This document shows, piece after piece, positions 52,987 through 62,100 of a stretch of 64,000 nt of DNA. The DNA comes from Flectonema sp. DT1601 (taxonomy: Eukaryota > Euglenozoa > Diplonemea > Diplonemida > Diplonemidae): the NCBI GenBank assembly GCA_964019425.1, contig OZ025804.1:434001-498000 (forward strand). The letters run 5' to 3'. The position numbers and the translations under genes are program-made. The notes under the pieces are model-generated. The model was not told the origin of the DNA. It saw only the letters and a list, made by a program, of their open reading frames with translations, and searched no databases. Positions within the stretch are counted from its first letter, which is position 1; each line of letters starts with the position of its first letter.

Positions 52987-53071
52987 CCCCATTTCTTTTT
53001 AACCCCCGAGTAGTATAGTAAGCTCGTTCACAGTGTTCCCTGGGCACGCATTGGTTCTTTTCTTTTGCTCA

Positions 53072-53074
<3 letters not shown>
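52921..53074. other. Spacer with a 32-base T-run
   Basis: The T-run at 52955-52986 lies between copy B and the large element's own poly-A. It may be the tail of a further, very short minus-strand insertion. No gene. Confidence 0.5.
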
Positions 53075-53102
<28 letters not shown>

Positions 53103-53133
53103 CCTTTCACTTTTTTTCACATGTTCCTTCTTC

Positions 53134-56100
53134 CTAGTCGTCGTCTTCTTCGTTACCTGAGCATGACCGTGTTAGGCTCCCTGTTCCTACTCTCCTCTTG
53201 TTTCCAAACACTTGCTTCCGCAGCCTACCTCTATTACTCCGCCGTCTCACCAGCTCTCTCGCAAAGTTCCCTAATGTCTTCGAACCCGACGACGACGCGT
53301 CTGTACTACTCAGATACAGAAGGTCCCGGTCAGCTCCAGCCGGTCCCTTCCGCGCCTTGTCATGGGCTCTCCTTCTCTTCGTCTTCGTCTTTTTCGCCTC
53401 CTTGGCGAGTTTGGCTTTCAGCGCGGCCAGATCACAGCATTGGTCGAAGTCGCATTTGCTACAGTTTACCATCAACGTACCCTTCAGTCTCTTCCTGCGG
53501 CATCTGTTGCACCACCCATTACTAGCCAAGGGTCTCCTCCTAAAGTTCCTCGGGAGCCATCTGTCTCCACACAGACACTTTCCCAGCTCAGGTGGATCTT
53601 CCGACGGTGCCGAGCATGTTGAGGTGTCATCATCGCCCGAATTCGTCACATCTGTGTCCATGCATGTCATTTCGGAGTCTGATGTCTCCGACGACACAGC
53701 TCGCTGCAGCCGCATGCCGTCCCCTGCGTGATCCTTCGCCGTCTGTTCATCCAACACGGTTCGAGGGGAACTCCCTTCCTCCAGCAGCACCGGTGTTGCA
53801 TCATCGCTCCCAGTCTTGGTTGCAAGCTTCGAGTCTTCCAGCAGATTGTTTTCCTGTTGGGCGCTTTCTGACTCTTGTGGCTCGGTTCCTTCGGCTGGCT
53901 TCTTTACTACATTAACCTCCTCCTCCTGCCGCCCCCTCTCAGCACGTGCCTCCGCCGTCGCTGTTCCCTTCTCAAATTCTGCCTGCAGGAGCTCATAGTC
54001 AGGCAGCACAGGTATCGCCTCTCCGTCAGCGAGTCGGGTCACGGTCTCTTGCTTCGAATCTTCGTGCACTTTGATTTCCTGTTGTGTGCTCTCCGATTCT
54101 TGTTGCTCGATCCCACCGGCCGACGCTGTCTCCTCCGCGTTCGACTCCGTCGGCGGTTTGTCCCGTCCCGGTTGCGAGTCAGCCCCTGTTGGTGTCTCTG
54201 CCTGTTCGGGCCCTGTGCGATGTTCGCAGTCCGGTGTCACACGTCCGCTACCCGGCTTGGGGTCCTCCTGCAGTCTGTTTTGCTGTTGGGCATTGTCCGA
54301 CCCTTGTTGCCTGGTTTCCTTGGCCTCCGCTAGGGGTGGCCCATCTGATGCAATGTGCGATGAAGGAGCTCCAGCTGGGCCGTCCATCGAGTCCCTCCGC
54401 GGGTCACTCGACTTTGTCTTCTTCAGGTCTGATGGCGAGCGTCCTCCCAATCTCCGCTTGGTCGGCCCCTGTGTTATCGCCAGTGGGCGTGTCCTTACCG
54501 CCTCCGCTACCCGGCCTCGCCGGTCGCCTAACGCGGGTCGTGGGATCATCTCTACCATGGGGAAAGACACCATTGGCTTCCTCTCTGGGATTCCTTCGGG
54601 GACTCCGTAGCACCACTCGTACGCGCTATGCCTCACCTCTCTCGGTAGATCGGCGATCTTCAGGGAGATCCCCGCCCCACTCGCCTTCTGGACCATGCCC
54701 TCCACCTGTGTCCATTCCCCCTCTTCCCAGCCCCCCAAAGGCCCGTACGCCTGGACGTCGCCCAGCTTGCCGAGGACTCCACAGCTCGACAAGATATCAC
54801 GCACTGCCCTCATGAGGACGAGCATCGCTGGGTCCCCCGCTCCCTCCAAGCGGTTGAAACTCCATTGTTTCAGCATCGCACCACCTCCGCTCTCCAGCAA
54901 GTATGCTCTATTCATCCCCGCAAAAAAGAGGTACGCCACGGAGCACGGTCCCCGCAGCCTCTGGGACTGCGAGTGTTCCACGCGTTTTGCTACCCCTCCA
55001 GGAAACGAGTGTACCTGTAACGAGGCCTCGCTCCACGTCGCGTAGCATCCCGGTCGCCTCCCTCGCGACACCACGTACCACTCCATGCTCTGGGCCAGTC
55101 CAGATAGGGTTGCCTGCCGGTGTCCCGGGTCCGTTCCCCGTATGAACGCATCCGCCTCCACCATGGTGTTGAACCCTTTGAACACCGCACAGCGCAACCC
55201 CGTCACCAGCGGCTCCGCTTCACCCCAGCTGGTGACTACACCGGACCCATTCCTCCCATTCGCGATGGCGTAGAATTTGAATCTTCCCGCTGACTCGCGC
55301 ACTTTGCTCCCGGGGGCAGGCATCGTCAGCGCTGTCTCATTCGGTTCCAGGTCGCCTCCACTGTTGCTCCGCCGTGGGGCTTTCCGTCCCTTCAGCCTCC
55401 TCAGCAGCATGAAGTGAGGTGTCGATGCCTGTACCTCCCGCCACGAAGCCGTCCTCTCCACTCGGTCGTTCTGGTGTAGCCATCGGCCCTCCTCATCACA
55501 TGTGAAAGAGACGTAGTGGCCTACCCCAGATATCCCCTGGTGGACCACCACTGCGCCCAGCTCATACCATGTGGCACCGTCTCGCGGTTCCAGTAAGACT
55601 TTCTCACTTAGAGGAATTCGCGGGAGTGCTCCTGGTCGTCCCGCTACACACAGGATCAGTATCTCCGGCGCGGCCACCAGTTCCGTCCTCCTCGTTGAGT
55701 GCCCTCTCTCCCCGCATGAATCACATACATAGTCCGTCACCCTTACGGAGAGCCAGAGGTTCGACAACGCCTCCTGTATCTCCGCGGCTCGATGCACGAA
55801 CAGCCCACGCTCTTCCTGCGGCATCGATTTCTCGTTCAGGCAGCGGGCACACGACGTCGTCACAACCATCCCACAGGCGAACATCCTCGAGAACGGACTC
55901 GCGGCTCCTGCTCTTCTCTGGATGTCGTCCACTAGGTGCAGTAGCAACTCATGCGCGTCCTGCTGCCCTCTTCCGTCACCTCGCCGTGTTAACCCCGCCA
56001 TCACCCTGCCCAGAGGTACCATCTGGCTCACGGCTCGTCCACTTCCTTCCGCTATCCCTGCTAGGATGCAAATCGTGCACAGCCGGTCGCACACGTGCGG

Positions 56101-59100
56101 GAGCTCTCTGATCCGACCGAGTCCGAGGTCTACCCCCTTGATCAGACACTGCGAGACTACGTTCATGTAGCACGTGTCCCCCCGGTTCTCTAGCCCCTCG
56201 AGGCACGACTTCGCCATTGGGGTAGTCCTCTCGAAGTGTGATGGTGCTACTAATGTCTCCTTTTCCGATTGTCTCCTTCCCATCTCTTCCGCAGTGTTCT
56301 GGGCGGGCCCTAGCACCCCCATATCCGACCAGTCCTGGCACGGGTCCATCATCTCCACGTCCAGTGCCGCTCCTTCCAACTTCTCACTCGGCACGTCTTG
56401 GCACGAGTCCTCCATCTCCACATCCCGGCCCAGGTCTAAGGGACATGTGGAGACATCCATGCATCCATGCGGTGCCGTGCCCCTCTCCACTCCGGCTTGG
56501 TCAGCAGAGTCCAACCGCTCAGCCAACGTGCTGTAATCCGCCATCCTCAGCGGTGTCGGTTTGTTCCGGTCCGATGGTGGCGGGGGCGCTAACTGTGTCA
56601 GCATCTCCATCCGCAGGGGGTTTAACAGGGACCGGAAGCAGGCTTCTGTATCAGGCGTTCGTCGGCATCCATTTCCCGGCGACGTCACTGGTATCTTGCT
56701 CTCCTTTAAATGGAGATCCGTCCTCCTCCCAATCTCCTCTGTGCTCCTCCCGGTGCTCCTCCCGGTAGCCACTCCCCCCTCAGGCGACATAATTTGACAC
56801 ACCGCTGGCTTGTTCTCTTCCTCGTCCAGCTGTAACCCGGCGTCCTCCTCCGCGGCCAGGGACACCTCATCCCCCAGTGTTCCCTCACGCAGGGCAATGT
56901 GTATCGGTAGGGTCTCCATTCGATGTGTTTTCACGTCTATGGCCGTCACCGATCGGTTTATTTCCGCTGCTGGCGGCAGTTGCAGCTCCCCCGCCAAAGG
57001 TGGCGGTGCACCTGACTCCGCTAGCGTCTCCCCGGCTGTGCTCTCCATCGTCGGTGCCCGCGGGGTGTGCTCCACCATGCCTCCTTTCACCACCAGCTTA
57101 GCTTCCTCTGACTTCGGGGGAACCTTCGATGGCTGTAGGTCGGTCCCCACTTCTACCCCCTCCGTGATCCCCACCGTTGTCACGTTCACCACGGGTGGCG
57201 CTCCTCGGCTTGCGGCAAGTGTCCTCCCATCACCGTCTGTTTGCATCAGGGCGCCCTCCCCCGTGGTCGGGGACACGTCATCCCACGTCGTTCCCTCACG
57301 CAGGGCGAAGTGTATCGTCGGGGCCCCCATGTGGAGCGTTTTCACGTCCGTGGCCGCCTCCGATCGGTTCACTTCCACTGTTGGCGGCAGTTGCAGCTTC
57401 CCCGCCTCTGGTGTTGCACCCGACTCCACTAGCATCTCCCCGGCTGTGCTCTCCATCGTCGGTGCCTGCGAGGTGTGCTCCAACATGCCTCCATTCACCG
57501 ACAGCATGGCTTCCTCTGACTTCGGGGGAATCTTCGATGGCTGGAGGTCGGTTCTCACTTCTACCCCCTCCTTGATCTCCACCGTTGTCGCATCCGCCAC
57601 GGGTGGCGCTCCCCGGCTCGCAGCAGGTGTCCTCCCACCGTCTACTTGCATCAGGGCGCCCTCCCCTGTGGTCGGGGACACATCATCCCACGATATCCCC
57701 TCCCGCAAGGCAGCATAGACTGGCTGGGGCCCCACTTGGGGTGCCCTCGTGTCATTGGTCGACCTCGGTTGGTCCTCCCTCACAGCCACCGTCTGAGGTG
57801 TCGTTACCGTGTTTGTCCGCGGCCCCAGGGCCACATTCCCCAGCATGGGTGCATGCGTCTCCAAAGGTGTATCCTGTGGTCCCGTGGGCGCCCCTAGGGC
57901 TCCGGCGTGCGGTGCGCTCTCACTAATCCCTTTGCTCAGTGGCGTTGTTCCCGTATCCGATCGTGACTCTAGCCGCGTCCCTTGGGCCAAACTTACCACG
58001 GTGGGCGAATGCGGTGTGGGCTCCGTTTTGTCCCCACTCACCAGCACAACCCCCTCCTCCGCAACTCGTGGTTCAGTGGACGGCACTGGGGCTTCGACGC
58101 GCATTGTACCTTCTCCAATCTCCTTGCTCTGTGGGTGATGCGCCACCTGCACACGTCCTGGCGCCGCTGTAGTCTCCCTCTCTCGCGACAACACGCTTCC
58201 CGTTTGTGAACGTGACGACGGCGACTCCGGCTCGGTCACTTCTGGAGGGGGTGGCTCCACTCTCGTGTATACCCAGAACAAGGGGTCTAGCGAGTCCAAT
58301 CCAGCCTCCACCACTGGGGAATCATCGCTCACCCTCAACCACCGGTCCTCCTGGGTCCTCACCAAGGCCACGGCATGCTTCACCTCCGAACTGCCCTTGG
58401 TCCCTCCCACACACCCGGTGAGCACGTAGACCCGCAGCCCGGCCGCTGTATCGACTCTGACCTCGGCCGCCCGCTCCAGGCGCCCCGTCGAGAAGATCAC
58501 TGGTGCCGTGTTCAGCATCCTCCACTTCACCGTGTACAATCGCGAGGGGTTCCTGCACTTATCGCAGATGGTTTCCCGCTGGGTCTTTTCCAACGAGACT
58601 CCACCCCGCAAGACCTGTGCCGCCTCGGGCATCTCCTTCACCATCAGTACGGTGAAGTCCAGCACCATGCGCTTCAGGGTCGCTCCACAGTCGCAGGTGT
58701 AGACTCCCTCCAGCCGGCTGCTGAAGATCTCTCTCAGGCAGCTCTGCCACGCTGCGCAGGCATCCTCCAGCCTACCCAGGACCAAGGTCAGGTAATCCAG
58801 TGGCGACCCACCAGCCATGGAGAAGCGTTCCACTTCCCGCTTCACCGCTCCTTTCTGCATCTCCTGCGTGTGTCTCGCAGATTCCTTCAGCAACGGCCCC
58901 AGGTCTGTGCTCCTTCCCACCATCATCTCCCACAGCGAGCACACGAAGCATCCTGTCCTGCACAGGGCGTGGCCTGTCCTCTTCATCTCCAGGAATCCCA
59001 TCAGCGGCGTGGACCAGGCCAACGAGGCTACCGTCGCTCCGGCGTAACAGGTCCCACCACCGTTCGAGAAGCCGATCGGTTCCGAGAGGGCCCACCTGCA

Positions 59101-62100
59101 GTCTTGCTTCCCGCCGACTACATAAGAGAGTAGCCTCTCCCTCGGCGCGGCCTCCTCCACCCGCCCCGCGTCGGGAGAACTATCTAGCGGCTTCCGGACC
59201 TCACTCTCGGACACCTTCATTGCCTGTAGGGCCGCCTCCAGATCCGCAACTTCGCAGGCCTCCAGCCCTTCGGGTTGATCCGCCGCCCACAGGTCCCAGG
59301 ACAGTTCCGCCTCCACCTGCTCATGCTGCGTGATCAGCGTTAGTTCCCCGTCAGGTGCCGTTACGTCTCCCCTGTCCGCCACCGCCCTCGCCCACGAGAC
59401 CGCCAATATCGTCGATACTTCCCTTGTCACTCGACACCACGCTTCCCTCGGTGTCGCCGATCTCATGGCAATCGCCCTCATGAAAGCCGCAGCCGCCTGG
59501 TTTGTCGCACCCTCTCTGGTGAACACCAGCGGGACAAAATTCACACCCTGCTCGGTGCATTCCCTCCCGTACTTCGCAATCTTCTCGCGCTCCTTGACTT
59601 GGATCGCCTGTCGGGCATCCTTGTGCGACCCTCTGCTCACGGAGGTCACGGTGCTCACTTCGAGTACGGTTACGTCGTAGGCGGTCAGCCCGACGTTCCC
59701 ACCCGCCACTGTTCCATGCGCCGCCGTTGTGAGCAATAGATCCGCGGGTTTGGTTCCCCCCTTCAGTAGCTTTTTCGGTTCGGTCTCCACCGCGAAGCCC
59801 ACCTCTCTGGCCCTCCCAGCTAAATAGTCGCGGATCAGGTTGTGCCTTATTATCGGGCTCCCTCCTGTCCTGCACACACCCGCGTGCACACCATGCGCGT
59901 CCAGTTTCGTCCCGCATCTGCGGCACAGCTGCCCGCGCATCAACACCTCCATGCCGAGCATGCCTCTCAGGGCCAGCCTCAGACTCTTCGGGTCTACCTG
60001 GGTCCCCTCCTCAGACGCCTCTGCCAGCCACGCTCCTGCCCTTGGCATCGAGGCCGCTCTGAAGTGGGCCAATAGCGACTTGTCCGAGCCCTTTAACTGC
60101 ATCAGCTTCCCGCGCAGGGTCTTGTCAATCCTCGCCGAGAGCTCCCTCTGACTGATCGGCTTCTCCAAGCTGAGGTCACCCAAGTCTGGTATTGAGGCCT
60201 TGAGAGTTCGCTGGACTCTTCCCCACTCATCAGCGTCCGCCTTGTAGTGTGGGTCAAACTCTTCGCAGAGCAGCCGGGTCGCGGTCATCGATGCCGCTCT
60301 ACCCGCAGCAGCATGTCTCACCGTGCTCCGCAACCCCACTCCACCTCCCCTGATCGGCAGTTCTACCTGCATCAACTCCTCCGCTCCCATCCCAGGTCCC
60401 ACAAAGCTCTCTAGGGTATCACGGATCGCGACGTCAAACTCCTCCAATCCCGCTGCCATGTCGCCCAGCCGCATGGACCTCATTAGGTAAACCATCTTAC
60501 CGAACGAGTGACAGTACCTCAGCTGGGTGAGCGCCGCGTGCCTATCTGGCATCCCCGACAACCGCGAACTCACCCCTCGCAGCTTCCCCACATAATCTCG
60601 CAGGTACTTGCTGCAATAACCGCTACTTCCCACTGGCAGCTTGAGGATCGTGAAATTGCCGTCGGGCGCCGTTTCTACTTCCGCCAGTTTGCCCGTCGGC
60701 TTTGTGCAGCCCCCCAAGGGTATGAAGCAGCATTTGGCTACCTTCACCTTCAGTCCCAGCTGTGCCGCTTCCTCCACCAAGAAGTCAAACGAATGCTGCA
60801 GGACTTCCACCCTCCCCATCAGCACACCATCGTCCAGGTACCATAGGCTGTTGTCCAGTCCCCTATCCCGCAGCTTATTCAGCAGGCATCTGATCCCTAT
60901 CGCAAAGAGCAGCGGCCCTGCAGGGTCTCCCTGCTGCGCTCCTTCCCGCGATTTGATCAGTTCCTCGTTGAAGAAGAGATCCGTCTCCGTCTCGTAGCAC
61001 CACAGGGCCCACGGTAGCAGTTCCGGTAACGCAGCCGCCAGCTCCTTCAAGAACGCCAACCTTGAGATGCAGTTGAAGGCGTTCTCGAAGTCTATCGTGA
61101 GGATCGCCTTCCCGCGTCCCATGTTCCTCGCCGCGTACTCCTTCACGAGGGTGTACATGACCTCGACGCCGCAGGGCACCGCCACCCCCAGCTGTCCTCC
61201 CGGCCGCAGTAGCGATGGGATCTTCGGCCTCACCTGGTGCAGCAGTGTCTTCCATGTCCATCTCCTGAGGCTCTCTCCAACTGCGATGGGACGGTAACCC
61301 ACCGGTTCCTTCCTGAGCGCGACCAGCCTCGCCCCCGCAATCAGGGAGGCCGCTTCCTTCGGCACTCTCCCTCTCGCGAGCAGCTCCATCGAGGCGCACA
61401 GCAGCGGTAACAGACCCTTCTCGCCTGTATCTAGGGCCTGTTTCAGCAGCTCCACGCTCAAACCGGACGGTCCCGCACCTGTGTCCTTCGGAAACTCCCT
61501 CAGGCACGTCAAAGCCAGCTCGGGGTCGAAGGTCACCACTCCAGTCCTCACCCCCACGACATCTTGATTCGGGTGTAATGGTTCCGGATGGATCTTCTGC
61601 ATGGCTTGCAGTACTTCCGCCGAGTTTGGGGCCAGCCCGCTGGAGACTAGGCATGCATTCGCTTGCGAGTACCTCCCCCTTCTACTCATGGCGCTGCACC
61701 TCTCGTATCTCTCCTTCAATGAAAGTACCTTGCCCTTCCCTTTGATCGCCTTGGTTTCCATGGAGCTCCACAGCTCCGTGTACTCCCCACGCATCCACTG
61801 TTCTAGCCTTGCAGTCGTCCGCACACGGTTCGTGACCTCCTCCTCCCCGCTCTCCACTCCCCTTCCCTTCCTTTCCACACGTAAACCCAGACAGGCCTTC
61901 GGGAGCATGTGCAACAGTTTCCAGGCCCCTACATTGTTGTCGGAGACCACTCTCTGCAGCACCTCCCTCAGGGCCCTCGCCCAGAGCACTGTTAAGCGGT
62001 CGTCCACCCTCTTGGGGACTCTCACGGGTGAACTCCCTATCTCCGCCCACGAGGGCAGCGTCTCCGCTCCCGGTGTCTCAGGCCCTATCGTCGGCTCTTC

